Source: Pseudomonas lactucae
GTDB lineage: Bacteria > Pseudomonadota > Gammaproteobacteria > Pseudomonadales > Pseudomonadaceae
Reading direction: 5' to 3'
Length of the DNA: 46,512 bases
Assembly: GCF_016937615.1 (NCBI RefSeq)
Contig: NZ_JAFHKI010000083.1
Coordinates: 1 to 46,512, forward strand
Shown one piece after another: positions 26,476 to 36,723 of the stretch. Under the pieces are notes generated by a model. It made no database searches, was not told the origin of the DNA, and worked only from the letters and a program-made list of their open reading frames with translations. The position numbers were made by a program, and so were the translations under genes. Numbering within the stretch: position 1 is the stretch's first letter; each line of letters starts with the position of its first letter.

Positions 26476-28338
26476 ATGGCTCTACTGCAAATCGCCGAAC
26501 CCGGCCAAAGCCCTCAACCGCATCAGCGTCGTCTGGCGGTGGGGATTGACCTGGGCACCACCAATTCCCTGGTTGCTGCCGTGCGCAGCGGCCTGTCCGA
26601 GCCGCTGCCTGACGCCGACGGCCAGGTTATCCTGCCGTCTGCTGTGCGTTATCACGCCGATCGCACCGAAGTCGGCGAATCGGCCAAGCTGGCGGCGTCC
26701 GCCGATCCTTTTAATACCGTGCTCTCGGTCAAGCGCTTGATGGGGCGCGGTCTGTCCGACGTCAAGCAGTTGGGTGACCAGTTGCCGTACCGCTTTATCG
26801 GCGGTGAATCCCATATGCCGTTCATCGACACCGTCCAGGGCCCGAAAAGCCCGGTGCAAGTGTCGGCCGATATCCTCAAGGTGCTGCGCCAGCGTGCGGA
26901 AACCACCTTGGGCGGCGAACTGGTCGGTGCGGTGATCACGGTTCCGGCCTATTTCGATGACGCTCAGCGCCAAGCCACCAAAGATGCGGCAAAGCTGGCC
27001 GGACTGAACGTGCTGCGTTTGCTTAATGAGCCGACCGCTGCCGCCGTGGCTTACGGCCTGGACCAGCATGCTGAAGGCCTGGTCGCCATTTACGACCTGG
27101 GCGGCGGCACCTTTGATATTTCGATCCTGCGCCTGACCGGCGGCGTCTTCGAGGTGCTTGCCACCGGTGGCGACAGCGCCCTGGGGGGCGATGACTTCGA
27201 TCACGCTATCGCGGGCTGGATCATCACCAGCGCCGGCCTGTCGGCCGACCTCGACCCCGGCGCGCAGCGCAACCTGCTGCAAGCCGCCTGCGCTGCCAAG
27301 GAAGCGTTGACGGATGCCGCATCCGTTGAAGTTTCCTACGGCACCTGGTCGGCCCAGCTGACCCGCGAAGCCTTCGATGCGCTGATCGAGCCCATGGTTG
27401 CTCGCAGTCTGAAAGCCTGCCGCCGTGCGGTGCGCGACTCCGGTATCGAGTTGGAAGACGTCGGCGCTGTCGTCATGGTCGGCGGTTCCACTCGCGTTCC
27501 GCGTGTGCGGGAGGCCGTCGCTGAAGCGTTTGGCCGGCAGCCGTTGACCGAAATCGACCCGGATCAAGTAGTCGCCATTGGTGCCGCGATCCAGGCCGAT
27601 ACTCTCGCGGGCAACAAGCGCGAGGGTGGCGAACTGCTTCTGCTCGACGTGATTCCGTTGTCCCTGGGCCTGGAAACCATGGGCGGCTTGATGGAGAAGG
27701 TGATCCCGCGCAACACCACCATCCCCGTCGCCCGTGCCCAAGACTTCACCACTTACAAAGACGGCCAGACGGCCATGATGATTCATGTGCTGCAAGGTGA
27801 ACGTGAGCTGATCAGCGACTGCCGCTCCCTGGCACGTTTTGAGTTGCGCGGTATCCCAGCGATGGTTGCGGGTGCCGCGAAGATTCGGGTGACCTTCCAG
27901 GTTGACGCCGACGGCCTGTTGAACGTGGCTGCGCGTGAGTTGGGTTCGGGCGTCGAGGCCAGTATCCAGGTCAAGCCGTCCTACGGCCTCACCGATGGTG
28001 AAATCGCCAAGATGCTCAAGGACTCCTTCCAGCATGCCGGCGACGACAAGGTCGCCCGTGTATTGCGTGAGCAACAAGTGGATGCCCAGCGCCTGCTCGA
28101 AGCGGTGCAGGGTGCCCTTGACGCTGATGGCGAGCGCCTGCTTGACGCCGAAGAGCGCGGGGTCATCGATCTGCAGATGCAGGAGTTGGCTGAATTGATG
28201 AAGGGCAACGATGGTTACGCCATCGAGCAGCAGACCAAACGCTTGTCGCAGGTCACTGACGCTTTTGCCGCCCGGCGCATGGACCAGACGGTGAAAGCCG
28301 CACTGGCCGGGCGCAACCTGAATGAAATCGAGGAATAA
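26476..28338 (+). CDS. hscA: Fe-S assembly chaperone HscA
   Basis: Specialised Hsp70 that binds the LPPVK peptide of IscU and promotes cluster transfer. 620 residues. The nucleotide-binding domain shows [14 protein letters not shown] near residue 24 and [17 protein letters not shown] near 204; the substrate-binding domain starts near 390 ([20 protein letters not shown]). It lies 53 bases after hscB, and fdx begins 3 bases after its stop. Confidence 0.98.
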   Translation: MALLQIAEPGQSPQPHQRRLAVGIDLGTTNSLVAAVRSGLSEPLPDADGQVILPSAVRYHADRTEVGESAKLAASADPFNTVLSVKRLMGRGLSDVKQLGDQLPYRFIGGESHMPFIDTVQGPKSPVQVSADILKVLRQRAETTLGGELVGAVITVPAYFDDAQRQATKDAAKLAGLNVLRLLNEPTAAAVAYGLDQHAEGLVAIYDLGGGTFDISILRLTGGVFEVLATGGDSALGGDDFDHAIAGWIITSAGLSADLDPGAQRNLLQAACAAKEALTDAASVEVSYGTWSAQLTREAFDALIEPMVARSLKACRRAVRDSGIELEDVGAVVMVGGSTRVPRVREAVAEAFGRQPLTEIDPDQVVAIGAAIQADTLAGNKREGGELLLLDVIPLSLGLETMGGLMEKVIPRNTTIPVARAQDFTTYKDGQTAMMIHVLQGERELISDCRSLARFELRGIPAMVAGAAKIRVTFQVDADGLLNVAARELGSGVEASIQVKPSYGLTDGEIAKMLKDSFQHAGDDKVARVLREQQVDAQRLLEAVQGALDADGERLLDAEERGVIDLQMQELAELMKGNDGYAIEQQTKRLSQVTDAFAARRMDQTVKAALAGRNLNEIEE

Positions 28339-28341
28339 TTA

Positions 28342-28683
28342 ATGCCGCAGGTCATTTTTCTGCCACACGCCGAGCATTGCCCGGACGGTATGGTTGTTGA
28401 GGCTGAGACCGGCAAGTCCATCCTCGAAGTTGCCCATGACAACCACATTGAGATCGAGAGTGCTTGTGGTGGTGTGTGTGCTTGCACCACTTGTCACTGC
28501 ATCATTCGCGAGGGGTTCAACTCGCTTGAAGAGGCTGACGAGCTGGAAGAAGACTTTCTCGATCGCGCCTGGGGCCTAGAGGCGACTTCGCGTCTAAGTT
28601 GTCAGGCAAAGGTCGGGACCGAGGACATTACTGTCGAAATTCCGAAATATTCGCTTAACCATGCGGCCGAAGCGCCGCACTGA
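28342..28683 (+). CDS. fdx: [2Fe-2S] ferredoxin of the ISC system
   Basis: Adrenodoxin-type ferredoxin, 113 residues, thought to give electrons for cluster assembly. The ligand cysteines are in ESACGGVCACTTCHC (Cx5Cx2C) with the fourth in RLSCQAKV. It is in the operon between hscA (3 bases) and iscX (13 bases). Confidence 0.97.
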   Translation: MPQVIFLPHAEHCPDGMVVEAETGKSILEVAHDNHIEIESACGGVCACTTCHCIIREGFNSLEEADELEEDFLDRAWGLEATSRLSCQAKVGTEDITVEIPKYSLNHAAEAPH

Positions 28684-28696
28684 TGGTGACACTGTC

Positions 28697-28897
28697 ATGA
28701 GCTATGGTTGGAATGATGTACAACGCATCGCAGAAGAGTTGGCCGAAGCCAAGCCGGATGTGAATCCGTTGACCGTTAACTTTGTCGATCTCCAGCACTG
28801 GATCATGGAGCTTCCCGATTTCGACAGTGCCTCTGGCCGTTGTGGCGAGAAGGTCCTGGAGGCTGTCCAACAGCTCTGGATCGAAGAAATCGACTGA
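28697..28897 (+). CDS. iscX: Fe-S assembly protein IscX
   Basis: Small acidic protein of 66 residues (MSYGWNDVQRIAEELAEAKP) that binds IscS and iron and tunes cluster assembly in other bacteria. The motif LQHWIMELPDFD is typical. The ATG at 28697 gives the family start; a longer reading upstream does not. It is the last gene of the isc operon. Confidence 0.95.
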   Translation: MSYGWNDVQRIAEELAEAKPDVNPLTVNFVDLQHWIMELPDFDSASGRCGEKVLEAVQQLWIEEID

Positions 28898-28926
28898 TCG
28901 ATCTGGCAGGTTAGGCAATACCCCTG

Positions 28927-28950
28927 AACCCGCGTATAATTCGCGGGTTT
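28927..28950 (+). promoter_or_regulatory. Hairpin with TATAAT in its loop, before ndk
   Basis: AACCCGCG/CGCGGGTT form an 8-bp stem around loop TATAATT, followed by TAATTTTT. It may terminate the isc operon, and the TATAAT in the loop is a consensus -10 box about 40 bases before the ndk start codon. The same bases may therefore serve as terminator and promoter; this is inferred from sequence only. Confidence 0.5.
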
Positions 28951-28985
28951 AATTTTTCGTAAATTACCGTTTCTGGAGTTACACC

Positions 28986-29411
28986 ATGGCTGTTCAACGT
29001 ACTTTCTCCATCATCAAGCCTGACGCTGTTGCAAAAAACGTCATCGGCGAGATCACCACTCGTTTCGAAAAAGCCGGCCTGAAGGTTGTAGCTTCGAAAC
29101 TCAAGCAACTGTCCAAGGCTGAAGCTGAAGGCTTCTACGCTGAGCACAGCGCTCGTGGCTTCTTCGGCGACCTGGTTGCCTTCATGATCTCCGGCCCTGT
29201 TGTTGTTCAGGTTCTGGAAGGCGAAAACGCTATCGCTCTGAACCGTGAGCTGATGGGCGCTACCAACCCTAAAGAAGCGGCTGCCGGCACCATCCGCGCT
29301 GACTTCGCTGAGTCCATCGACGCCAACGCTGTTCACGGTTCGGACTCCGAAGCCGCTGCTGCTCGCGAAATCTCGTACTTTTTCGCTGCTACTGAAGTAA
29401 CCGCTCGCTAA
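28986..29411 (+). CDS. ndk: Nucleoside diphosphate kinase
   Basis: Transfers the gamma-phosphate of ATP to nucleoside diphosphates through a phospho-histidine. 141 residues. The start [18 protein letters not shown] and the active-site text [16 protein letters not shown] (His near 117) are diagnostic. TTTCTGGAGTTACACC gives a GGAG ribosome-binding site. rlmN follows after 29 bases. Confidence 0.98.
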   Translation: MAVQRTFSIIKPDAVAKNVIGEITTRFEKAGLKVVASKLKQLSKAEAEGFYAEHSARGFFGDLVAFMISGPVVVQVLEGENAIALNRELMGATNPKEAAAGTIRADFAESIDANAVHGSDSEAAAAREISYFFAATEVTAR

Positions 29412-29440
29412 GCATCGGCTTAAAGAGTGAGGGTGAATCC

Positions 29441-30589
29441 ATGACTATATCGACTGTTAAAACCAACCTGCTGGGGCTGACCCAGCCGGAAATGGAGAAA
29501 TTCTTCGACTCAATCGGGGAGAAGCGTTTCCGTGCCGGTCAGGTAATGAAATGGATTCACCACTTTGGCGTCGACGATTTCGACGCCATGACGAACGTCA
29601 GCAAGGCCCTGCGCGACAAGCTCAAGACCATTGCCGAAGTCCGTGGCCCCGAAGTGGTCAGCGAGGACATCTCCAGCGACGGCACCCGTAAGTGGGTGGT
29701 GCGCGTGGCGTCCGGCAGCTGCGTCGAGACCGTGTACATTCCCCAGGGCAAGCGCGGCACTCTGTGCGTTTCGTCCCAGGCAGGCTGTGCCCTGGATTGC
29801 AGTTTCTGCTCCACCGGCAAGCAAGGCTTCAACAGCAATCTCACCGCCGCCGAAGTCATCGGCCAGGTGTGGATTGCCAACAAATCCTTTGGCAGCGTCC
29901 CGGCGACCGTCGACCGTGCCATCACCAACGTGGTGATGATGGGCATGGGTGAGCCGCTGCTGAACTTCGACAACGTCATTTCAGCCATGCACTTGATGAT
30001 GGACGACCTGGGCTACGGCATCTCCAAGCGCCGCGTGACCCTGTCGACCTCCGGCGTGGTACCGATGATCGATGAGCTTGCCAAGCACATCGACGTCTCC
30101 CTGGCGTTGTCGCTGCACGCACCCAATGACGCATTGCGTAACCAATTGGTGCCGATCAACAAGAAATATCCGCTTAAGATGCTGCTCGAATCTTGCCAGC
30201 GTTACATGGCTACCTTGGGTGAAAAACGCGTGCTGACTATTGAGTACACTCTGCTCAAGGACATCAATGACAAGGTCGAACACGCGATCGAGATGATCGA
30301 GTTGCTCAAGAACACCCCGTGCAAGATCAACCTGATTCCGTTCAACCCGTTTCCCCATTCTGGCTACGAGCGGCCGAGCAACAACGCCATTCGCCGTTTC
30401 CAGGATCAACTGCACCAGGCCGGCTACAACGTCACCGTACGCACCACGCGTGGTGAGGACATCGATGCCGCCTGTGGCCAACTGGTTGGGCAAGTAATGG
30501 ACCGTACCCGTCGTAGCGAACGTTATATCGCCGTGCGTGAATTGAACGCCGCCGACGATCTGCCGCAAATCGCTGTGAATCGAATCTGA
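29441..30589 (+). CDS. rlmN: 23S rRNA A2503 / tRNA A37 C2-methyltransferase
   Basis: Radical-SAM dual-specificity methyltransferase, 382 residues. The cluster motif is [11 protein letters not shown] (Cx3Cx2C) near residue 114. The second catalytic cysteine is in [12 protein letters not shown] near 350. It needs a [4Fe-4S] cluster, so its position after the isc operon is fitting, though this gene order is simply conserved in Pseudomonas. pilW begins 12 bases after the stop. Confidence 0.97.
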   Translation: MTISTVKTNLLGLTQPEMEKFFDSIGEKRFRAGQVMKWIHHFGVDDFDAMTNVSKALRDKLKTIAEVRGPEVVSEDISSDGTRKWVVRVASGSCVETVYIPQGKRGTLCVSSQAGCALDCSFCSTGKQGFNSNLTAAEVIGQVWIANKSFGSVPATVDRAITNVVMMGMGEPLLNFDNVISAMHLMMDDLGYGISKRRVTLSTSGVVPMIDELAKHIDVSLALSLHAPNDALRNQLVPINKKYPLKMLLESCQRYMATLGEKRVLTIEYTLLKDINDKVEHAIEMIELLKNTPCKINLIPFNPFPHSGYERPSNNAIRRFQDQLHQAGYNVTVRTTRGEDIDAACGQLVGQVMDRTRRSERYIAVRELNAADDLPQIAVNRI

Positions 30590-30601
30590 GAGAGGATCTC
30601 T

Positions 30602-31360
30602 ATGCCCTTGCGCCTTGCGCTGCTTCTGCTTGTTACCGGCCTGGCGGCTGGTTGTGTTTCATCGGGCCATGACAGCCCTTTGCAAACCGGCAAGGGCCGT
30701 GACGAAGCGCGAGTCGCCTATGTGCAGTTGGGCTTGGGCTATTTGCGACAAGGCATGAGCGAGCAGGCCAAGGTGCCGTTGAAAAAGGCGCTTGAGCTGG
30801 ACGCAGACGATGCCGACGCCAATGCCGCGCTCGCCCTGGTGTTTCAGGCCCAGGCGGAGCCGGCACTGGCCGAGCAATACTTCAACAAGGCGCTGTCTAC
30901 CCGGCCTGCCGACCCGCGTCTGCTGAACAATTACGGCAGTTTTCTGTTCGAGCAGAAACGGTACGACCAGGCGACTCTTTATTTCCAGCGAGCCAGCGCC
31001 GATACCCTCTATCCTGAGCGTTCGCGGGTGTTTGAGAATCTGGGTGTGACCTCGATGCGTCTCGGCCAGCGCGACAGTGCCCGCCAACAGCTGGCAAAAG
31101 CCCTGCACTTGAACGGTCGTCAGCCTCGTGCATTGCTCGAAATGGCTGAGATGTCTTACGAAGACAGGCATTTTGTGCCGGCTCGTGACTATTACGCGCG
31201 TTTTAGCCTGCTCAGCGGGCAAAATGCACGTAGTCTATTGCTCGGCGCGCGCCTGGCGACGGTTCACGAAGAACGCGACACGGCCGCACGTTTTGGCCAG
31301 CAACTCGAACGACTCTATCCCGGTACGCCGGAATATCAGCAATACCTGTCGGAGCAATGA
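30602..31360 (+). CDS. pilW: Type IV pilus lipoprotein PilW (PilF), TPR
   Basis: Outer-membrane lipoprotein that helps the PilQ secretin assemble. 252 residues. A lipobox GLAAGC ends the signal peptide near residue 18. Tetratricopeptide repeats run from about 40 to 210 (AYVQLGLGYLRQGMSEQAKV; PRLLNNYGSFLFEQKRYDQA). In P. aeruginosa the orthologue is called PilF. Its stop overlaps the rodZ start by four bases. Confidence 0.93.
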   Translation: MPLRLALLLLVTGLAAGCVSSGHDSPLQTGKGRDEARVAYVQLGLGYLRQGMSEQAKVPLKKALELDADDADANAALALVFQAQAEPALAEQYFNKALSTRPADPRLLNNYGSFLFEQKRYDQATLYFQRASADTLYPERSRVFENLGVTSMRLGQRDSARQQLAKALHLNGRQPRALLEMAEMSYEDRHFVPARDYYARFSLLSGQNARSLLLGARLATVHEERDTAARFGQQLERLYPGTPEYQQYLSEQ

Positions 31361-32340
31361 TGAAAGCGGCGCACCCGGAAGTTGTAGCAGCTAATCGCGT
31401 AAACCCAGGCGATACCTTGCGCCAGGCACGCGAAAGCAATGGTTGGACGCTGGCGGAAGTGGCCCTCAAGCTCAATTTGACCACCACCTCGCTGGCCAAC
31501 CTGGAAGCCGGCGCGTTCGATAAGCTGCCTGGGCATACCTTCGCCCGTGGCTATATCCGCGCCTATGCCAAATTGCTGGGCATCGATCAGGCCGTCTTGG
31601 TCCAGGAATTCGACCAGTTCACCGGTACCGACTCCCAGGGCAGCAATGTCCACGGCCTGGGCCGTATCGAAGAGCCTGTGCGGGTGTCCCACACCATTTT
31701 GCGCATTGTCAGCCTGTTGCTGCTGATCGCCGTGATCGGCGGCGGTTTTGTCTGGTGGCAGGACCAGGCCTCCCAGCGCACCAAGGACCTGACCAGTAAC
31801 GCCATGGAGCACGTCGAAGTCGAAAGCGCCGACGGCACTACCCAGATCCATCCGTTGGATGAGCCGGAGGACCAGGCGGTTGCCGAAGGGCAGGCCACGC
31901 CTGAAGCGCCGCTCGCCACTGAGCAGCCAGCATTGGAAACGGCGCCTGCCGCAACCGCCGCTGTGCCTGCTCCGGCCGCGCCGGCAGTTTCGGCCGCCCC
32001 GGTTCATACGCCTGCCGCATCGGCTCCAGCGGCACCTGCGCCTGTCGCTCCGACGGCGCCGGCCATTTCGCCGCCTACCACGCCGGCATTGATCGCCGGT
32101 GACGGCCGCGTACAAATTACCTTCGTCGCTGACTGCTGGACGCAACTCACCGATGGCAATGGCAAAGTGCTGTTTAGCGGTCTGAAGCGTAAGGGAGATA
32201 CACTCGACCAGGGCGGCAAGCCTCCTCTGACGCTGCGTCTGGGCTTTGCCCGTGGCGCGCAAGTGGCCTACAACGGCCAGCCTGTGGACGTGGCGCCGTT
32301 CACCAGTGGCGAAACCGCTCGCCTCAAGTTGGGACAATAG
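31357..32340 (+). CDS. rodZ: Cytoskeletal membrane protein RodZ
   Basis: Cell-shape protein that links MreB to the membrane, 327 residues. It has an N-terminal Cro-type helix-turn-helix ([20 protein letters not shown]), one membrane helix near 110-130 ([20 protein letters not shown]), a long Ala/Pro-rich periplasmic linker (about 160-250), and a C-terminal DUF4115 domain ([20 protein letters not shown]). It overlaps pilW by ATGA. The linker is low-complexity, so its length may vary between strains. Confidence 0.93.
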   Translation: MMKAAHPEVVAANRVNPGDTLRQARESNGWTLAEVALKLNLTTTSLANLEAGAFDKLPGHTFARGYIRAYAKLLGIDQAVLVQEFDQFTGTDSQGSNVHGLGRIEEPVRVSHTILRIVSLLLLIAVIGGGFVWWQDQASQRTKDLTSNAMEHVEVESADGTTQIHPLDEPEDQAVAEGQATPEAPLATEQPALETAPAATAAVPAPAAPAVSAAPVHTPAASAPAAPAPVAPTAPAISPPTTPALIAGDGRVQITFVADCWTQLTDGNGKVLFSGLKRKGDTLDQGGKPPLTLRLGFARGAQVAYNGQPVDVAPFTSGETARLKLGQ

Positions 32341-32342
32341 TC

Positions 32343-33452
32343 ATGCACGGCGAATCTCCAATCAAACGTCGCGTATCGCGCAAGATCTGGGTCGGCTCGG
32401 TGCCGGTGGGTGGCGACGCCCCCATCGCGGTGCAGAGCATGACCAACAGCGACACCAACGATGTCGCCGCCACCGTCGCCCAGATCAACCGCCTGGAAGC
32501 GGCCGGCGTGGACATCGTGCGGGTGTCCGTACCGGACATGGACGCTGCCGAAGCCTTTGGCCGCATCAAGCAGTTGGTCAAGGTGCCGTTGGTGGCCGAC
32601 ATTCACTTCGACTACAAGATCGCTCTGCGCGTGGCCGAACTGGGCGTCGATTGCCTGCGGATCAACCCGGGCAATATCGGTCGCGAAGACCGCGTGCGCG
32701 CCGTGGTGGATGCCGCTCGTGATCGCGGTATTCCAATCCGCATCGGTGTCAACGCCGGCTCCCTGGAAAAAGACCTGCAGAAGAAGTACGGCGAGCCGAC
32801 ACCGGCGGCGCTGGTCGAGTCGGCGCTGCGCCATGTCGAACACCTCGAACGCCTGAATTTCCAGGACTTCAAGGTCAGCGTAAAGGCCTCCGACGTGTTC
32901 ATGGCGGTAGAGGCCTACCGCCTGCTGGCCAAGGAAATCGTGCAGCCACTGCACCTGGGGATCACCGAAGCCGGCGGTTTGCGTTCAGGCACAGTGAAAT
33001 CTGCGGTGGGCCTCGGTATGCTGCTCGCCGAAGGGATTGGCGATACTATCCGTATCTCGTTGGCGGCAGACCCGGTAGAGGAGGTGAAAGTCGGCTACGA
33101 CATTCTCAAATCCCTGCGTTTGCGCTCCCGCGGTATCAACTTCATTGCCTGCCCGAGCTGCTCGCGGCAGAACTTCGACGTGGTGAAAACCATGAACGAT
33201 CTGGAGTTGCGTCTCGAAGACCTGCTGGTGCCGCTGGATGTCGCGGTGATCGGCTGCGTGGTCAATGGGCCGGGCGAAGCCAAGGAGGCTCACGTGGGCT
33301 TGACCGGCGGCACACCGAACTTGATCTACATCGACGGCAAGCCGTCGCAGAAGCTGACGAATGACAATCTGGTGGATGAGCTGGAAAAGCTGATCCGCGA
33401 GAAAGCGGCCGAAAAGGTCGCGGCTGACGCAGCGCTGATCGCGCGCGGCTGA
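32343..33452 (+). CDS. ispG: 4-hydroxy-3-methylbut-2-enyl-diphosphate synthase
   Basis: [4Fe-4S] enzyme of the MEP isoprenoid pathway, 369 residues. The cluster cysteines are visible in [14 protein letters not shown] and [14 protein letters not shown]. The N-terminal TIM-barrel ([20 protein letters not shown]) is typical. It begins 2 bases after rodZ and is followed by hisS after 21 bases. Confidence 0.97.
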   Translation: MHGESPIKRRVSRKIWVGSVPVGGDAPIAVQSMTNSDTNDVAATVAQINRLEAAGVDIVRVSVPDMDAAEAFGRIKQLVKVPLVADIHFDYKIALRVAELGVDCLRINPGNIGREDRVRAVVDAARDRGIPIRIGVNAGSLEKDLQKKYGEPTPAALVESALRHVEHLERLNFQDFKVSVKASDVFMAVEAYRLLAKEIVQPLHLGITEAGGLRSGTVKSAVGLGMLLAEGIGDTIRISLAADPVEEVKVGYDILKSLRLRSRGINFIACPSCSRQNFDVVKTMNDLELRLEDLLVPLDVAVIGCVVNGPGEAKEAHVGLTGGTPNLIYIDGKPSQKLTNDNLVDELEKLIREKAAEKVAADAALIARG

Positions 33453-33473
33453 AAACGAATTTAAGGATTTGAT

Positions 33474-34762
33474 GTGAGCAAGTCTCTGCAAGCCATTCGT
33501 GGCATGAACGACATCCTGCCTGAACAGACGCCCCTGTGGCGCTACGTTGAGGGCACTGTTGCGCGCCTGCTGGATAACTACGGTTACAAGCAGATCCGCA
33601 TGCCGATCGTTGAGTTCACCGAACTGTTCAAGCGCTCCATCGGTGAAGTGACCGACATCGTCGAAAAAGAGATGTACACCTTTGAAGACCGCAACGGCGA
33701 CTCCCTGACCCTGCGTCCTGAAGGGACCGCTGCGTGCGTGCGCGCCGTGCTTGAGCATGGCCTCACCGGTGGCGGTCAACCACAAAAGCTGTGGTACATC
33801 GGCCCGATGTTCCGCCATGAGCGCCCGCAAAAAGGTCGTTATCGCCAGTTCCACCAGATCGGCCTGGAAGTGTTCAACCTCGATGGTCCGGACATCGATG
33901 CCGAGCTGATCGTACTGACCTGGCGCCTGTGGGGCATGCTGGGTATCCGCGATGCGGTCAAGCTTGAGCTCAACAGCCTGGGCACCAGCGAGTCCCGTGC
34001 GCGCTATCGCGAAGCCCTGGTGGAATTCCTGTCCGCACGCCTGGACATGTTGGACGAAGACAGCCAGCGCCGTCTGAAGACCAACCCATTGCGCGTATTG
34101 GACACCAAGAACGCCGATACCCAGGCCGCACTGGTCGACGCGCCGAAAATGGCCGACTACCTGGACGACGAGTCCCGTACGCATTTCGAAGGCCTCAAGG
34201 CTCGCCTGGATGCCGCCGGTATTCCGTACGTGATCAACCCGAAACTGGTACGCGGCCTCGACTACTACAGCAAGACAGTATTCGAGTGGGTCACCGACAA
34301 ACTCGGCGCCCAGGGCACCGTGTGTGCCGGCGCCGTTACGACGGCCTGGTCGAACAAATGGGCGGCAAGCCGACCACGGGCGTAGGTTTCGCCATGGGCA
34401 TCGAGCGGCTTATCCTGCTGCTCGAAACCCTGGAGCAGGTCCCGGAAGAAATTGCCCGTCAGGTGGACGTGTATCTCTGCGCATTTGGCGAGGCGGCTGA
34501 ACTGGCTGCCTTGGCCCTGAGCGAGAAAGTGCGTGACCAACTGCCCAACCTGCGCCTGCAGATCAACGCCGGCGCCGGCAGCTTCAAGAGCCAGTTCAAG
34601 AAAGCCGACAAGAGCGGTGCGTTGTACGCACTGATCCTCGGCGATGACGAGTTGGCCCGGCAAGTGATAGGTTTCAAACCCCTGCGTGGCCAGGGCGAGC
34701 AACAGAACATTGCCTTCGATGCGCTTGCTGCGCACTTGGCCACCTGCGTCGTGCAGGGTTGA
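33474..34762 (+). CDS. hisS: Histidyl-tRNA synthetase, interrupted by one missing base
   Basis: Class II synthetase that charges tRNA-His, expected about 429 residues. Motif 2 ([20 protein letters not shown]) and the histidine-A motif [15 protein letters not shown] are in the first frame. Near 34330 the reading goes wrong: expected [15 protein letters not shown] is split, the first frame stops at 34385, and the downstream frame continues with [20 protein letters not shown] through the C-terminal anticodon domain to 34762. Adding one G in GGCG(G)CCG restores a full-length protein. The gene is essential, so a sequencing or assembly error is far more likely than a true mutation. The start is a GTG. 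Confidence 0.93.
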
Positions 34763-34803
34763 AGCTGTCGAACAGCCGAATTTAGCGATTAAGGAGTATT
34801 GGG

Positions 34804-35445
34804 GTGTCGAGTACTGATGATGAGCAGTTGGCCGATTTCAAAGACTGGTGGCAGCGTAATGGCAAGCCCCTGGTTACCGGCGGCCTGCTGGCTTTAGTGG
34901 TGGTGTTCGGCTGGCAAGCCTGGCACAAGTATCAGGCCAACCAGTCCCAGGGCGCCTCGATCCTCTATCAGCAATTGCTGGAAAGCACCCTGACGCCTGA
35001 CGGCAAGCCCGACGCGGCCAAGGTTGCGTATCTGGCAGGCGAACTGAAAAAAGATTTTGGCGGTAGCACCTACGCCCAGTACGGCAGCCTGTTTGTCGCG
35101 AAAGTCGCGGTCGACTCCGGCAAGCTGGATGACGCGTCCGTCGAACTTAAAGCCATCGTCGACAAACCGACCAACCCGACCCTGGGTGAAATCGCACGTC
35201 AGCGCCTGGCCCAGGTATTGGCGGCACAGAGCAAGGCTGACGAAGCACTCAAACTGCTCGACGGCGATGCGGACAAAGCATTTGTAGCCACTCGTGAAGA
35301 GCTCAAGGGGGACCTGTTGGTCCAATTGGGTCGTACCGACGAAGCCAATGCTGCGTATAAGAAAGCCAAGGCGGCGCTGTCTGATGAAGCGGCAGTCGGT
35401 GGCTTACAAATCAAGCTGGACGACTTGGCCAAAGGGGATGCGTGA
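34804..35445 (+). CDS. yfgM: YfgM-type membrane-anchored TPR protein
   Basis: Inner-membrane ancillary protein associated in E. coli with the SecYEG translocon and periplasmic chaperones. 213 residues. A short cytoplasmic N-terminus (STDDEQLADFKDWWQRNGKP) is followed by one membrane helix (about 22-40, VTGGLLALVVVFGWQAW) and a periplasmic TPR region. The start is GTG at 34804 with AAGGAG upstream. It precedes bamB by one base, the conserved hisS-yfgM-bamB-der order. Confidence 0.93.
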   Translation: MSSTDDEQLADFKDWWQRNGKPLVTGGLLALVVVFGWQAWHKYQANQSQGASILYQQLLESTLTPDGKPDAAKVAYLAGELKKDFGGSTYAQYGSLFVAKVAVDSGKLDDASVELKAIVDKPTNPTLGEIARQRLAQVLAAQSKADEALKLLDGDADKAFVATREELKGDLLVQLGRTDEANAAYKKAKAALSDEAAVGGLQIKLDDLAKGDA

Positions 35446-35446
35446 C

Positions 35447-36589
35447 GTGATCCGTTGGAAACATGCAGCATTGCTGGCTCTGGCCGTTCTGGCCGCGGGT
35501 TGCAGCAGCAACAGTAAAAAAGAACTGCCTCCGGCCGAGCTGACCAGCTTCAAGGAAGAAGTGGTCTTGCAAAAGCAGTGGAGCCGCTCCATCGGTGACG
35601 GTCAGGGCGAAACCTACAACATGTTGGTACCGGCAATCGACGGTGACAACATTGTGGCCGCTGACGTGACCGGCGTGGTGATCTCCATGGATCGCATGAA
35701 CGGCGACGTCAAGTGGAAGAAAGACCTCGAATTGCCCGTCTCCGGCGCTGTCGGCGTGGGTTATGGCATGGTCCTGCTCGGCACGCTCAAAGGCGAAGTC
35801 GTGGCGCTGGATTCCAGCACCGGTGAAGAGAAATGGCGCGCTCGCGTGACCAGTGAAGTCCTCGCGCCGCCTGCCACCAACGGCGATATCGTCGTGGTGC
35901 AAACCCAGGATGACCGCGTCATCGGCCTGGACGCCAGCACTGGCGAACAGCGCTGGTTGTACGACAGCACCCCGGCAGTGTTGACCTTGCGCGGTACCAG
36001 TGGTCCGGTTGTGACCAACAATCTGGCCGTTGCAGGCCTGTCGACCGGTAAAGTGGTCGCCCTGGACACCCGTAACGGCGTGCCGGTTTGGGAAACCCGT
36101 GTGGCCATCCCGCAAGGTCGTTCCGAGCTGGACCGCGTGGTGGACATCGACGGCGGCTTGCTGCTGTCGGGTGAAACCCTCTACGTGGCGACCTATCAGG
36201 GCCGCGTTGCGGCGCTGGACCTGCAAAGTGGCCGCGTCAACTGGCAGCGTGATGCTTCCAGCTACGCCGGTGTCGCCCAAGGGTTTGGCAGCGTCTACGT
36301 AAGCCTGGCGTCCGGCACTGTTGAAAGTGTCGACGAGCGTTCCACCACTGCGTTGTGGAGCAACGACTCCCTGGCCCGCCGTCAGCTGTCGGCACCGGAA
36401 GTGTTCTCCAGCTACGTAGCGGTCGGCGACTTCGAAGGCTACCTGCACCTGCTGAGCCAGGTGGACGGTCGCTTTGTCGGTCGTGAGCGTATCGACAGCG
36501 ACGGCCTGCGTGCGCGTCCGCTGGTGGTGGGTAACATGCTTTATGTGTATGGCAACAGCGGCAAGCTGGAAGCCCTGACCATCAAGTAA
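35447..36589 (+). CDS. bamB: Outer-membrane assembly lipoprotein BamB
   Basis: Lipoprotein of the BAM complex that inserts beta-barrel proteins into the outer membrane. 380 residues. The lipobox LAAGC is at about residue 18. Eight-bladed propeller blades with PQQ-like repeats are visible (ALDSSTGEEKWRARV, GLDASTGEQRWLYDS, ALDTRNGVPVWETRV). The GTG at 35447 gives MIRWKHAALLALAV, the Pseudomonas-type start; an upstream in-frame ATG at 35438 is an alternative. Confidence 0.95.
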   Translation: MIRWKHAALLALAVLAAGCSSNSKKELPPAELTSFKEEVVLQKQWSRSIGDGQGETYNMLVPAIDGDNIVAADVTGVVISMDRMNGDVKWKKDLELPVSGAVGVGYGMVLLGTLKGEVVALDSSTGEEKWRARVTSEVLAPPATNGDIVVVQTQDDRVIGLDASTGEQRWLYDSTPAVLTLRGTSGPVVTNNLAVAGLSTGKVVALDTRNGVPVWETRVAIPQGRSELDRVVDIDGGLLLSGETLYVATYQGRVAALDLQSGRVNWQRDASSYAGVAQGFGSVYVSLASGTVESVDERSTTALWSNDSLARRQLSAPEVFSSYVAVGDFEGYLHLLSQVDGRFVGRERIDSDGLRARPLVVGNMLYVYGNSGKLEALTIK

Positions 36590-36667
36590 GAACCATGCTT
36601 GGGGTAACACCCAGGCGGCCCTGCTTCGGCGGGGCATGCGGCATCTGACGATGCTGCCCCGAGCACC

Positions 36668-36698
36668 AGCCGCTGCCTTGCAGCGGCTTTTGTATTTT
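36668..36698 (+). terminator. Hairpin between bamB and der
   Basis: AGCCGCTG/CAGCGGCT with loop CCTTG followed by TTTTGTATTTT. It can act as a partial terminator between bamB and der. Confidence 0.65.
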
Positions 36699-36723
36699 CT
36701 GAAATAACGAAGTGGAGAGCCGC

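Noticed and set aside
34322..34762. hisS as a true pseudogene or two-gene split.
   Set aside because: One inserted base restores a full-length, motif-complete essential enzyme, so an error is the simpler explanation.
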